The notes below the pieces were generated by a model, which saw only the letters and a list, made by a program, of their open reading frames with translations, did not search any database and had not been told where the DNA came from. A stretch of 64,000 nt of DNA from Mytilus californianus. Lineage: Eukaryota > Mollusca > Bivalvia > Mytilida > Mytilidae. Location: contig NW_026262712.1 in NCBI RefSeq assembly GCF_021869535.1, positions 46,730,884 to 46,794,883 of the forward strand, read 5' to 3'. This document shows positions 41,616-56,599 of this stretch, one piece after another. Each line of letters opens with the position of its first letter. The first letter of the stretch is position 1. Made by a program: the position numbers and the translations under genes.

Positions 41616-43912
41616 TCATGCCAAGAAATTGCCTCCGTTGAAATTTTGCAAACATCCCATAGAGCAAATTACATGGATGATTAATATTGACCATTTGGTA
41701 TATGGCCGTGTTCTAAGCGACACGTACTTGCAGGTCATAAATTAATTTGTTGAATGAAATCAAATCTTTAACTACTAATAGGTGCCGTAAGAGGTCCACC
41801 GGAATTTTTAGCGAGGATTTCTTGGCATGTAACAGATAGAAAACTATTTCTTTCTTTTCGGGCGGGGACTCCAAGCAGACAACATGCATTTATATAACGG
41901 CACTGTAGATTTTCTTATTAAATAAAGAAAGTTCCCGGTCCGGTACATGAATAGATTGGTTAGAAAGCAAGATTTTAATTTTAATTAGATTGGAAAGCCT
42001 TATTTGGGGGTTGAAATTGGAGAGCACCAAAAAAAGAAAGGGGGGGGGGGAGTGTTCCACAGGGAATATTTTTATCTTATGAACTCAACATTCGAAAGTT
42101 TTTTTTTTTTATTTAATTAAAAGAGAGAAAAACAAATGTAAGACAAATTGTGAATGATCTTTCTTCCTTTATCACGTGAGGGAATCTCGCATATATCTGG
42201 TTTACCGTCAAACTGAGCACATGTCTTTTGGTTATTTCTGTCACTAGGTGGCTGTCTCATTGACGTTTACCCCATATTTTTTCATTGAAGCACAGTGCTC
42301 ACGTATATGTTTTAGAACATGAAGTTAAGGTTAAACTTTCATGTCATGAATAATAAAGTGGAAAAAAAGCAAAAAAAGAGACCCAAAGAACTAAATAGAA
42401 AAAGACGAAATGATCTGATTTTCAAAAATGACCTGTTTGGTCGCTCGTAATCGATTGTCTACAAACATAGTTCCTGTCATTTGTAATGAATGTAAACTTT
42501 AATATCTGTGGGTTTTTTTTCATATAAAATTTTATGTTTAAAATTATTAGTTATGTTATTTCTTTTATAGTGGATTTTTTTTAAGATATTTTTTATTATG
42601 CTTTAGAACATTAGGGCATTGTGGGACTATGTGTCAAAGGTGTATGATTGAGGGGCAACTCGTTCTATAAAAGCCGTGACTGGTCGCATGTGTCTTGTGA
42701 CATCATTTCATGTCTAAGCAGTCCCAAATAAGTACATTTTTGAGTATACGCCAAGACGAGCATCATATTTTCAACTTTTGTTTCATTTTGTAGACTGTGT
42801 ACCTCAAATTTTTTAACTGAAAAAAAAAAAATGTCTTCATCGGGAACTCTCCAGCTGAAACCTACACTCTTCAGTTTAGCAGGGACAATACTCTGTTTTT
42901 TTAATTTTGTCATTTTTGCGCATGGGATCGTTAAAGACACTGTCAGTGGTTCAAAGTATTGCTTGTCAAAGACATGTCTACTAAGTTAGCGAATGCTGCA
43001 TTCGAATAGGGACTGTTCTATTCATTCTCAGAAATTTTGCAATCTTTTGACATAGAAATTACCCTTTTCTGTTTAAAATAGATATTCTACATTATAAGGT
43101 GTCGACATTAAGTTAGTAATGGAACTTGAATAACTTTTAAAAGTTTAATTTGTATTAAGCCTTTAACAAAAGGTTGCCACATATGTAATATGATGGACAC
43201 ACCAACCTTTAAAGACAGGTCCCTTTAATGTTGCCTTATCCTCGGAAATCTTAACTATCTGCTCAATACTTATTGCTTTCCCTTAAAATAGCTGACAAAT
43301 ATTTAAAATAGTTCTGCTTTAAAATTCATCTATTCTCCTAGTTATTCAAAATTATAAGAGGTTAAGCTTTTTCATGTCCAACGGGCACATATTACAGTGT
43401 TATCCGGATTCACCATTATACGATGCGGGAAAATTGCTATTGTCAAATTCAATTTAAAAAAAATAGATTCGTGTTTAAAAAAACTACGAGATGTGTTTGA
43501 AACGTCTAAGATATACAATGATTGATGTATTCATTGTTGGTCTTTAACGCCACTTTTATCATTATTTTCTATTTCATGGTGACCAGCTTTTTTTGTGTGT
43601 AGAAAGCTGGGACGCCCGGAGAGAACCACTGACCTTCGGCAAGGAAACTGTCAATCCTAGTCAATTAAGATTGGAGTCGAACCAAGCTACCACGTGTAGG
43701 GTTCGAACTCTGAGATAAGCAATGAAGCAGTAATTTTCACTAATGAAAGAAACTTGTTTCTCACTTTATCCAGTTTTCGTTTGATATATAGTTTTATTTT
43801 CTATTATTCAAGTTGAAGAAGCCAAGACGTTTTAAAACGAATTGAAGAAAAAAAGGTAGCCAAGTGCATAGTTCTTTCAAACATATTCTTTTATCGCTGA
43901 GATGCTGTCTCG
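41616..43912 (+). repeat. Array unit 4 (short, 2297 bp)
   Basis: Same deletion junction, near 41844. It has one extra G ('caacgggcac' near 43381) that shifts the small ORF there, and at its right end switches to the 'tctattattc' variant of the later units. Confidence 0.95.
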
Positions 43913-46448
43913 TCATGCCAAGAAATTGCCTCCGTTGAAATTTTGCAAACATCCCATAGAGCAAATTACATGGATGATTAATATTGACCATTTGGTATAT
44001 GGCCGTGTTCTAAGCGACACGTACTTGCAGGTCATAAATTAATTTGTTGAATGAAATCAAATCTTTAACTACTAATAGGTGCCGTAAGAGGTCCACCGGA
44101 ATTTTTAGCGAGGATTTCTTGGCATGTAACAGATAGAAAACTCAGGATTACAATTTATAGAACAGACAAGGGGCAGTGGCAAATATTTCGTGTATATTAT
44201 GAACACAGAGAAGATTACCCCGGCACCCTTTGCAAACAAAAATCCTTCTTTTTCTTCTATGTGCCTTCGGACTTTATGTTTTGAACTGTAGTTTCACTTT
44301 CCATATTCGGTATTCATTCTAATGTAAGCTCCACGTGGCAAAAATCACGTGATGCAGGAATGTAGTATCTTGGAGTTAGACTATTTCTTTCTTTTCGGGC
44401 GGGGACTCCAAGCAGACAACATGCATTTATATAACGGCACTGTAGATTTTCTTATTAAATAAAGAAAGTTCCCGGTCCGGTACATGAATAGATTGGTTAG
44501 AAAGCAAGATTTTAATTTTAATTAGATTGGAAAGCCTTATTTGGGGGTTGAAATTGGAGAGCACCAAAAAAAGAAAGGGGGGGGGGGAGTGTTCCACAGG
44601 GAATATTTTTATCTTATGAACTCAACATTCGAAAGTTTTTTTTTTTTATTTAATTAAAAGAGAGAAAAACAAATGTAAGACAAATTGTGAATGATCTTTC
44701 TTCCTTTATCACGTGAGGGAATCTCGCATATATCTGGTTTACCGTCAAACTGAGCACATGTCTTTTGGTTATTTCTGTCACTAGGTGGCTGTCTCATTGA
44801 CGTTTACCCCATATTTTTTCATTGAAGCACAGTGCTCACGTATATGTTTTAGAACATGAAGTTAAGGTTAAACTTTCATGTCATGAATAATAAAGTGGAA
44901 AAAAAGCAAAAAAAGAGACCCAAAGAACTAAATAGAAAAAGACGAAATGATCTGATTTTCAAAAATGACCTGTTTGGTCGCTCGTAATCGATTGTCTACA
45001 AACATAGTTCCTGTCATTTGTAATGAATGTAAACTTTAATATCTGTGGGTTTTTTTTCATATAAAATTTTATGTTTAAAATTATTAGTTATGTTATTTCT
45101 TTTATAGTGGATTTTTTTTAAGATATTTTTTATTATGCTTTAGAACATTAGGGCATTGTGGGACTATGTGTCAAAGGTGTATGATTGAGGGGCAACTCGT
45201 TCTATAAAAGCCGTGACTGGTCGCATGTGTCTTGTGACATCATTTCATGTCTAAGCAGTCCCAAATAAGTACATTTTTGAGTATACGCCAAGACGAGCAT
45301 CATATTTTCAACTTTTGTTTCATTTTGTAGACTGTGTACCTCAAATTTTTTAACTGAAAAAAAAAAAATGTCTTCATCGGGAACTCTCCAGCTGAAACCT
45401 ACACTCTTCAGTTTAGCAGGGACAATACTCTGTTTTTTTAATTTTGTCATTTTTGCGCATGGGATCGTTAAAGACACTGTCAGTGGTTCAAAGTATTGCT
45501 TGTCAAAGACATGTCTACTAAGTTAGCGAATGCTGCATTCGAATAGGGACTGTTCTATTCATTCTCAGAAATTTTGCAATCTTTTGACATAGAAATTACC
45601 CTTTTCTGTTTAAAATAGATATTCTACATTATAAGGTGTCGACATTAAGTTAGTAATGGAACTTGAATAACTTTTAAAAGTTTAATTTGTATTAAGCCTT
45701 TAACAAAAGGTTGCCACATATGTAATATGATGGACACACCAACCTTTAAAGACAGGTCCCTTTAATGTTGCCTTATCCTCGGAAATCTTAACTATCTGCT
45801 CAATACTTATTGCTTTCCCTTAAAATAGCTGACAAATATTTAAAATAGTTCTGCTTTAAAATTCATCTATTCTCCTAGTTATTCAAAATTATAAGAGGTT
45901 AAGCTTTTTCATGTCCAACGGCACATATTACAGTGTTATCCGGATTCACCATTATACGATGCGGGAAAATTGCTATTGTCAAATTCAATTTAAAAAAAAT
46001 AGATTCGTGTTTAAAAAAACTACGAGATGTGTTTGAAACGTCTAAGATATACAATGATTGATGTATTCATTGTTGGTCTTTAACGCCACTTTTATCATTA
46101 TTTTCTATTTCATGGTGACCAGCTTTTTTTGTGTGTAGAAAGCTGGGACGCCCGGAGAGAACCACTGACCTTCGGCAAGGAAACTGTCAATCCTAGTCAA
46201 TTAAGATTGGAGTCGAACCAAGCTACCACGTGTAGGGTTCGAACTCTGAGATAAGCAATGAAGCAGTAATTTTCACTAATGAAAGAAACTTGTTTCTCAC
46301 TTTATCCAGTTTTCGTTTGATATATAGTTTTATTTTCTATTATTCAAGTTGAAGAAGCCAAGACGTTTTAAAACGAATTGAAGAAAAAAAGGTAGCCAAG
46401 TGCATAGTTCTTTCAAACATATTCTTTTATCGCTGAGATGCTGTCTCG
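43913..46448 (+). repeat. Array unit 5 (long, 2536 bp)
   Basis: Full-length unit with the 240-bp segment restored and 11 G. Confidence 0.95.
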
Positions 46449-48984
46449 TCATGCCAAGAAATTGCCTCCGTTGAAATTTTGCAAACATCCCATAGAGCAA
46501 ATTACATGGATGATTAATATTGACCATTTGGTATATGGCCGTGTTCTAAGCGACACGTACTTGCAGGTCATAAATTAATTTGTTGAATGAAATCAAATCT
46601 TTAACTACTAATAGGTGCCGTAAGAGGTCCACCGGAATTTTTAGCGAGGATTTCTTGGCATGTAACAGATAGAAAACTCAGGATTACAATTTATAGAACA
46701 GACAAGGGGCAGTGGCAAATATTTCGTGTATATTATGAACACAGAGAAGATTACCCCGGCACCCTTTGCAAACAAAAATCCTTCTTTTTCTTCTATGTGC
46801 CTTCGGACTTTATGTTTTGAACTGTAGTTTCACTTTCCATATTCGGTATTCATTCTAATGTAAGCTCCACGTGGCAAAAATCACGTGATGCAGGAATGTA
46901 GTATCTTGGAGTTAGACTATTTCTTTCTTTTCGGGCGGGGACTCCAAGCAGACAACATGCATTTATATAACGGCACTGTAGATTTTCTTATTAAATAAAG
47001 AAAGTTCCCGGTCCGGTACATGAATAGATTGGTTAGAAAGCAAGATTTTAATTTTAATTAGATTGGAAAGCCTTATTTGGGGGTTGAAATTGGAGAGCAC
47101 CAAAAAAAGAAAGGGGGGGGGGGAGTGTTCCACAGGGAATATTTTTATCTTATGAACTCAACATTCGAAAGTTTTTTTTTTTTATTTAATTAAAAGAGAG
47201 AAAAACAAATGTAAGACAAATTGTGAATGATCTTTCTTCCTTTATCACGTGAGGGAATCTCGCATATATCTGGTTTACCGTCAAACTGAGCACATGTCTT
47301 TTGGTTATTTCTGTCACTAGGTGGCTGTCTCATTGACGTTTACCCCATATTTTTTCATTGAAGCACAGTGCTCACGTATATGTTTTAGAACATGAAGTTA
47401 AGGTTAAACTTTCATGTCATGAATAATAAAGTGGAAAAAAAGCAAAAAAAGAGACCCAAAGAACTAAATAGAAAAAGACGAAATGATCTGATTTTCAAAA
47501 ATGACCTGTTTGGTCGCTCGTAATCGATTGTCTACAAACATAGTTCCTGTCATTTGTAATGAATGTAAACTTTAATATCTGTGGGTTTTTTTTCATATAA
47601 AATTTTATGTTTAAAATTATTAGTTATGTTATTTCTTTTATAGTGGATTTTTTTTAAGATATTTTTTATTATGCTTTAGAACATTAGGGCATTGTGGGAC
47701 TATGTGTCAAAGGTGTATGATTGAGGGGCAACTCGTTCTATAAAAGCCGTGACTGGTCGCATGTGTCTTGTGACATCATTTCATGTCTAAGCAGTCCCAA
47801 ATAAGTACATTTTTGAGTATACGCCAAGACGAGCATCATATTTTCAACTTTTGTTTCATTTTGTAGACTGTGTACCTCAAATTTTTTAACTGAAAAAAAA
47901 AAAATGTCTTCATCGGGAACTCTCCAGCTGAAACCTACACTCTTCAGTTTAGCAGGGACAATACTCTGTTTTTTTAATTTTGTCATTTTTGCGCATGGGA
48001 TCGTTAAAGACACTGTCAGTGGTTCAAAGTATTGCTTGTCAAAGACATGTCTACTAAGTTAGCGAATGCTGCATTCGAATAGGGACTGTTCTATTCATTC
48101 TCAGAAATTTTGCAATCTTTTGACATAGAAATTACCCTTTTCTGTTTAAAATAGATATTCTACATTATAAGGTGTCGACATTAAGTTAGTAATGGAACTT
48201 GAATAACTTTTAAAAGTTTAATTTGTATTAAGCCTTTAACAAAAGGTTGCCACATATGTAATATGATGGACACACCAACCTTTAAAGACAGGTCCCTTTA
48301 ATGTTGCCTTATCCTCGGAAATCTTAACTATCTGCTCAATACTTATTGCTTTCCCTTAAAATAGCTGACAAATATTTAAAATAGTTCTGCTTTAAAATTC
48401 ATCTATTCTCCTAGTTATTCAAAATTATAAGAGGTTAAGCTTTTTCATGTCCAACGGCACATATTACAGTGTTATCCGGATTCACCATTATACGATGCGG
48501 GAAAATTGCTATTGTCAAATTCAATTTAAAAAAAATAGATTCGTGTTTAAAAAAACTACGAGATGTGTTTGAAACGTCTAAGATATACAATGATTGATGT
48601 ATTCATTGTTGGTCTTTAACGCCACTTTTATCATTATTTTCTATTTCATGGTGACCAGCTTTTTTTGTGTGTAGAAAGCTGGGACGCCCGGAGAGAACCA
48701 CTGACCTTCGGCAAGGAAACTGTCAATCCTAGTCAATTAAGATTGGAGTCGAACCAAGCTACCACGTGTAGGGTTCGAACTCTGAGATAAGCAATGAAGC
48801 AGTAATTTTCACTAATGAAAGAAACTTGTTTCTCACTTTATCCAGTTTTCGTTTGATATATAGTTTTATTTTCTATTATTCAAGTTGAAGAAGCCAAGAC
48901 GTTTTAAAACGAATTGAAGAAAAAAAGGTAGCCAAGTGCATAGTTCTTTCAAACATATTCTTTTATCGCTGAGATGCTGTCTCG
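46449..48984 (+). repeat. Array unit 6 (long, 2536 bp)
   Basis: Full-length unit, no difference from unit 5 noticed. Confidence 0.95.
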
Positions 48985-51521
48985 TCATGCCAAGAAATTG
49001 CCTCCGTTGAAATTTTGCAAACATCCCATAGAGCAAATTACATGGATGATTAATATTGACCATTTGGTATATGGCCGTGTTCTAAGCGACACGTACTTGC
49101 AGGTCATAAATTAATTTGTTGAATGAAATCAAATCTTTAACTACTAATAGGTGCCGTAAGAGGTCCACCGGAATTTTTAGCGAGGATTTCTTGGCATGTA
49201 ACAGATAGAAAACTCAGGATTACAATTTATAGAACAGACAAGGGGCAGTGGCAAATATTTCGTGTATATTATGAACACAGAGAAGATTACCCCGGCACCC
49301 TTTGCAAACAAAAATCCTTCTTTTTCTTCTATGTGCCTTCGGACTTTATGTTTTGAACTGTAGTTTCACTTTCCATATTCGGTATTCATTCTAATGTAAG
49401 CTCCACGTGGCAAAAATCACGTGATGCAGGAATGTAGTATCTTGGAGTTAGACTATTTCTTTCTTTTCGGGCGGGGACTCCAAGCAGACAACATGCATTT
49501 ATATAACGGCACTGTAGATTTTCTTATTAAATAAAGAAAGTTCCCGGTCCGGTACATGAATAGATTGGTTAGAAAGCAAGATTTTAATTTTAATTAGATT
49601 GGAAAGCCTTATTTGGGGGTTGAAATTGGAGAGCACCAAAAAAAGAAAGGGGGGGGGGGGAGTGTTCCACAGGGAATATTTTTATCTTATGAACTCAACA
49701 TTCGAAAGTTTTTTTTTTTTATTTAATTAAAAGAGAGAAAAACAAATGTAAGACAAATTGTGAATGATCTTTCTTCCTTTATCACGTGAGGGAATCTCGC
49801 ATATATCTGGTTTACCGTCAAACTGAGCACATGTCTTTTGGTTATTTCTGTCACTAGGTGGCTGTCTCATTGACGTTTACCCCATATTTTTTCATTGAAG
49901 CACAGTGCTCACGTATATGTTTTAGAACATGAAGTTAAGGTTAAACTTTCATGTCATGAATAATAAAGTGGAAAAAAAGCAAAAAAAGAGACCCAAAGAA
50001 CTAAATAGAAAAAGACGAAATGATCTGATTTTCAAAAATGACCTGTTTGGTCGCTCGTAATCGATTGTCTACAAACATAGTTCCTGTCATTTGTAATGAA
50101 TGTAAACTTTAATATCTGTGGGTTTTTTTTCATATAAAATTTTATGTTTAAAATTATTAGTTATGTTATTTCTTTTATAGTGGATTTTTTTTAAGATATT
50201 TTTTATTATGCTTTAGAACATTAGGGCATTGTGGGACTATGTGTCAAAGGTGTATGATTGAGGGGCAACTCGTTCTATAAAAGCCGTGACTGGTCGCATG
50301 TGTCTTGTGACATCATTTCATGTCTAAGCAGTCCCAAATAAGTACATTTTTGAGTATACGCCAAGACGAGCATCATATTTTCAACTTTTGTTTCATTTTG
50401 TAGACTGTGTACCTCAAATTTTTTAACTGAAAAAAAAAAAATGTCTTCATCGGGAACTCTCCAGCTGAAACCTACACTCTTCAGTTTAGCAGGGACAATA
50501 CTCTGTTTTTTTAATTTTGTCATTTTTGCGCATGGGATCGTTAAAGACACTGTCAGTGGTTCAAAGTATTGCTTGTCAAAGACATGTCTACTAAGTTAGC
50601 GAATGCTGCATTCGAATAGGGACTGTTCTATTCATTCTCAGAAATTTTGCAATCTTTTGACATAGAAATTACCCTTTTCTGTTTAAAATAGATATTCTAC
50701 ATTATAAGGTGTCGACATTAAGTTAGTAATGGAACTTGAATAACTTTTAAAAGTTTAATTTGTATTAAGCCTTTAACAAAAGGTTGCCACATATGTAATA
50801 TGATGGACACACCAACCTTTAAAGACAGGTCCCTTTAATGTTGCCTTATCCTCGGAAATCTTAACTATCTGCTCAATACTTATTGCTTTCCCTTAAAATA
50901 GCTGACAAATATTTAAAATAGTTCTGCTTTAAAATTCATCTATTCTCCTAGTTATTCAAAATTATAAGAGGTTAAGCTTTTTCATGTCCAACGGCACATA
51001 TTACAGTGTTATCCGGATTCACCATTATACGATGCGGGAAAATTGCTATTGTCAAATTCAATTTAAAAAAAATAGATTCGTGTTTAAAAAAACTACGAGA
51101 TGTGTTTGAAACGTCTAAGATATACAATGATTGATGTATTCATTGTTGGTCTTTAACGCCACTTTTATCATTATTTTCTATTTCATGGTGACCAGCTTTT
51201 TTTGTGTGTAGAAAGCTGGGACGCCCGGAGAGAACCACTGACCTTCGGCAAGGAAACTGTCAATCCTAGTCAATTAAGATTGGAGTCGAACCAAGCTACC
51301 ACGTGTAGGGTTCGAACTCTGAGATAAGCAATGAAGCAGTAATTTTCACTAATGAAAGAAACTTGTTTCTCACTTTATCCAGTTTTCGTTTGATATATAG
51401 TTTTATTTTCTATTATTCAAGTTGAAGAAGCCAAGACGTTTTAAAACGAATTGAAGAAAAAAAGGTAGCCAAGTGCATAGTTCTTTCAAACATATTCTTT
51501 TATCGCTGAGATGCTGTCTCG
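48985..51521 (+). repeat. Array unit 7 (long, 2537 bp)
   Basis: Full-length unit with 12 G in the G tract. Confidence 0.95.
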
Positions 51522-54056
51522 TCATGCCAAGAAATTGCCTCCGTTGAAATTTTGCAAACATCCCATAGAGCAAATTACATGGATGATTAATATTGACCAT
51601 TTGGTATATGGCCGTGTTCTAAGCGACACGTACTTGCAGGTCATAAATTAATTTGTTGAATGAAATCAAATCTTTAACTACTAATAGGTGCCGTAAGAGG
51701 TCCACCGGAATTTTTAGCGAGGATTTCTTGGCATGTAACAGATAGAAAACTCAGGATTACAATTTATAGAACAGACAAGGGGCAGTGGCAAATATTTCGT
51801 GTATATTATGAACACAGAGAAGATTACCCCGGCACCCTTTGCAAACAAAAATCCTTCTTTTTCTTCTATGTGCCTTCGGACTTTATGTTTTGAACTGTAG
51901 TTTCACTTTCCATATTCGGTATTCATTCTAATGTAAGCTCCACGTGGCAAAAATCACGTGATGCAGGAATGTAGTATCTTGGAGTTAGACTATTTCTTTC
52001 TTTTCGGGCGGGGACTCCAAGCAGACAACATGCATTTATATAACGGCACTGTAGATTTTCTTATTAAATAAAGAAAGTTCCCGGTCCGGTACATGAATAG
52101 ATTGGTTAGAAAGCAAGATTTTAATTTTAATTAGATTGGAAAGCCTTATTTGGGGGTTGAAATTGGAGAGCACCAAAAAAAGAAAGGGGGGGGGGGAGTG
52201 TTCCACAGGGAATATTTTTATCTTATGAACTCAACATTCGAAAGTTTTTTTTTTTTATTTAATTAAAAGAGAGAAAAACAAATGTAAGACAAATTGTGAA
52301 TGATCTTTCTTCCTTTATCACGTGAGGGAATCTCGCATATATCTGGTTTACCGTCAAACTGAGCACATGTCTTTTGGTTATTTCTGTCACTAGGTGGCTG
52401 TCTCATTGACGTTTACCCCATATTTTTTCATTGAAGCACAGTGCTCACGTATATGTTTTAGAACATGAAGTTAAGGTTAAACTTTCATGTCATGAATAAT
52501 AAAGTGGAAAAAAAGCAAAAAAAGAGACCCAAAGAACTAAATAGAAAAAGACGAAATGATCTGATTTTCAAAAATGACCTGTTTGGTCGCTCGTAATCGA
52601 TTGTCTACAAACATAGTTCCTGTCATTTGTAATGAATGTAAACTTTAATATCTGTGGGTTTTTTTTCATATAAAATTTTATGTTTAAAATTATTAGTTAT
52701 GTTATTTCTTTTATAGTGGATTTTTTTTAAGATATTTTTTATTATGCTTTAGAACATTAGGGCATTGTGGGACTATGTGTCAAAGGTGTATGATTGAGGG
52801 GCAACTCGTTCTATAAAAGCCGTGACTGGTCGCATGTGTCTTGTGACATCATTTCATGTCTAAGCAGTCCCAAATAAGTACATTTTTGAGTATACGCCAA
52901 GACGAGCATCATATTTTCAACTTTTGTTTCATTTTGTAGACTGTGTACCTCAAATTTTTTAACTGAAAAAAAAAAATGTCTTCATCGGGAACTCTCCAGC
53001 TGAAACCTACACTCTTCAGTTTAGCAGGGACAATACTCTGTTTTTTTAATTTTGTCATTTTTGCGCATGGGATCGTTAAAGACACTGTCAGTGGTTCAAA
53101 GTATTGCTTGTCAAAGACATGTCTACTAAGTTAGCGAATGCTGCATTCGAATAGGGACTGTTCTATTCATTCTCAGAAATTTTGCAATCTTTTGACATAG
53201 AAATTACCCTTTTCTGTTTAAAATAGATATTCTACATTATAAGGTGTCGACATTAAGTTAGTAATGGAACTTGAATAACTTTTAAAAGTTTAATTTGTAT
53301 TAAGCCTTTAACAAAAGGTTGCCACATATGTAATATGATGGACACACCAACCTTTAAAGACAGGTCCCTTTAATGTTGCCTTATCCTCGGAAATCTTAAC
53401 TATCTGCTCAATACTTATTGCTTTCCCTTAAAATAGCTGACAAATATTTAAAATAGTTCTGCTTTAAAATTCATCTATTCTCCTAGTTATTCAAAATTAT
53501 AAGAGGTTAAGCTTTTTCATGTCCAACGGCACATATTACAGTGTTATCCGGATTCACCATTATACGATGCGGGAAAATTGCTATTGTCAAATTCAATTTA
53601 AAAAAAATAGATTCGTGTTTAAAAAAACTACGAGATGTGTTTGAAACGTCTAAGATATACAATGATTGATGTATTCATTGTTGGTCTTTAACGCCACTTT
53701 TATCATTATTTTCAATTTCATGGTGACCAGCTTTTTTTGTGTGTAGAAAGCTGGGACGCCCGGAGAGAACCACTGACCTTCGGCAAGGAAACTGTCAATC
53801 CTAGTCAATTAAGATTGGAGTCGAACCAAGCTACCACGTGTAGGGTTCGAACTCTGAGATAAGCAATGAAGCAGTAATTTTCACTAATGAAAGAAACTTG
53901 TTTCTCACTTTATCCAGTTTTCGTTTGATATATAGTTTTATTTTCTATTATTCAAGTTGAAGAAGCCAAGACGTTTTAAAACGAATTGAAGAAAAAAAGG
54001 TAGCCAAGTGCATAGTTCTTTCAAACATATTCTTTTATCGCTGAGATGCTGTCTCG
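51522..54056 (+). repeat. Array unit 8 (long, 2535 bp)
   Basis: One A fewer in the A tract before the ATG at 52976, and 'ttcaatttcatgg' in place of 'ttctatttcatgg' near 53712. Confidence 0.95.
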
Positions 54057-56599
54057 TCATGCCAAGAAATTGCCTCCGTTGAAATTTTGCAAACATCCCA
54101 TAGAGCAAATTACATGGATGATTAATATTGACCATTTGGTATATGGCCGTGTTCTAAGCGACACGTACTTGCAGGTCATAAATTAATTTGTTGAATGAAA
54201 TCAAATCTTTAACTACTAATAGGTGCCGTAAGAGGTCCACCGGAATTTTTAGCGAGGATTTCTTGGCATGTAACAGATAGAAAACTCAGGATTACAATTT
54301 ATAGAACAGACAAGGGGCAGTGGCAAATATTTCGTGTATATTATGAACACAGAGAAGATTACCCCGGCACCCTTTGCAAACAAAAATCCTTCTTTTTCTT
54401 CTATGTGCCTTCGGACTTTATGTTTTGAACTGTAGTTTCACTTTCCATATTCGGTATTCATTCTAATGTAAGCTCCACGTGGCAAAAATCACGTGATGCA
54501 GGAATGTAGTATCTTGGAGTTAGACTATTTCTTTCTTTTCGGGCGGGGACTCCAAGCAGACAACATGCATTTATATAACGGCACTGTAGATTTTCTTATT
54601 AAATAAAGAAAGTTCCCGGTCCGGTACATGAATAGATTGGTTAGAAAGCAAGATTTTAATTTTAATTAGATTGGAAAGCCTTATTTGGGGGTTGAAATTG
54701 GAGAGCACCAAAAAAAGAAAGGGGGGGGGGGGGGGGGGAGTGTTCCACAGGGAATATTTTTATCTTATGAACTCAACATTCGAAAGTTTTTTTTTTTTAT
54801 TTAATTAAAAGAGAGAAAAACAAATGTAAGACAAATTGTGAATGATCTTTCTTCCTTTATCACGTGAGGGAATCTCGCATATATCTGGTTTACCGTCAAA
54901 CTGAGCACATGTCTTTTGGTTATTTCTGTCACTAGGTGGCTGTCTCATTGACGTTTACCCCATATTTTTTCATTGAAGCACAGTGCTCACGTATATGTTT
55001 TAGAACATGAAGTTAAGGTTAAACTTTCATGTCATGAATAATAAAGTGGAAAAAAAGCAAAAAAAGAGACCCAAAGAACTAAATAGAAAAAGACGAAATG
55101 ATCTGATTTTCAAAAATGACCTGTTTGGTCGCTCGTAATCGATTGTCTACAAACATAGTTCCTGTCATTTGTAATGAATGTAAACTTTAATATCTGTGGG
55201 TTTTTTTTCATATAAAATTTTATGTTTAAAATTATTAGTTATGTTATTTCTTTTATAGTGGATTTTTTTTAAGATATTTTTTATTATGCTTTAGAACATT
55301 AGGGCATTGTGGGACTATGTGTCAAAGGTGTATGATTGAGGGGCAACTCGTTCTATAAAAGCCGTGACTGGTCGCATGTGTCTTGTGACATCATTTCATG
55401 TCTAAGCAGTCCCAAATAAGTACATTTTTGAGTATACGCCAAGACGAGCATCATATTTTCAACTTTTGTTTCATTTTGTAGACTGTGTACCTCAAATTTT
55501 TTAACTGAAAAAAAAAAAATGTCTTCATCGGGAACTCTCCAGCTGAAACCTACACTCTTCAGTTTAGCAGGGACAATACTCTGTTTTTTTAATTTTGTCA
55601 TTTTTGCGCATGGGATCGTTAAAGACACTGTCAGTGGTTCAAAGTATTGCTTGTCAAAGACATGTCTACTAAGTTAGCGAATGCTGCATTCGAATAGGGA
55701 CTGTTCTATTCATTCTCAGAAATTTTGCAATCTTTTGACATAGAAATTACCCTTTTCTGTTTAAAATAGATATTCTACATTATAAGGTGTCGACATTAAG
55801 TTAGTAATGGAACTTGAATAACTTTTAAAAGTTTAATTTGTATTAAGCCTTTAACAAAAGGTTGCCACATATGTAATATGATGGACACACCAACCTTTAA
55901 AGACAGGTCCCTTTAATGTTGCCTTATCCTCGGAAATCTTAACTATCTGCTCAATACTTATTGCTTTCCCTTAAAATAGCTGACAAATATTTAAAATAGT
56001 TCTGCTTTAAAATTCATCTATTCTCCTAGTTATTCAAAATTATAAGAGGTTAAGCTTTTTCATGTCCAACGGCACATATTACAGTGTTATCCGGATTCAC
56101 CATTATACGATGCGGGAAAATTGCTATTGTCAAATTCAATTTAAAAAAAATAGATTCGTGTTTAAAAAAACTACGAGATGTGTTTGAAACGTCTAAGATA
56201 TACAATGATTGATGTATTCATTGTTGGTCTTTAACGCCACTTTTATCATTATTTTCTATTTCATGGTGACCAGCTTTTTTTGTGTGTAGAAAGCTGGGAC
56301 GCCCGGAGAGAACCACTGACCTTCGGCAAGGAAACTGTCAATCCTAGTCAATTAAGATTGGAGTCGAACCAAGCTACCACGTGTAGGGTTCGAACTCTGA
56401 GATAAGCAATGAAGCAGTAATTTTCACTAATGAAAGAAACTTGTTTCTCACTTTATCCAGTTTTCGTTTGATATATAGTTTTATTTTCTATTATTCAAGT
56501 TGAAGAAGCCAAGACGTTTTAAAACGAATTGAAGAAAAAAAGGTAGCCAAGTGCATAGTTCTTTCAAACATATTCTTTTATCGCTGAGATGCTGTCTCG
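54057..56599 (+). repeat. Array unit 9 (long, 2543 bp)
   Basis: The G tract is expanded to 18 bases (54721-54738), which explains the extra length. Confidence 0.95.
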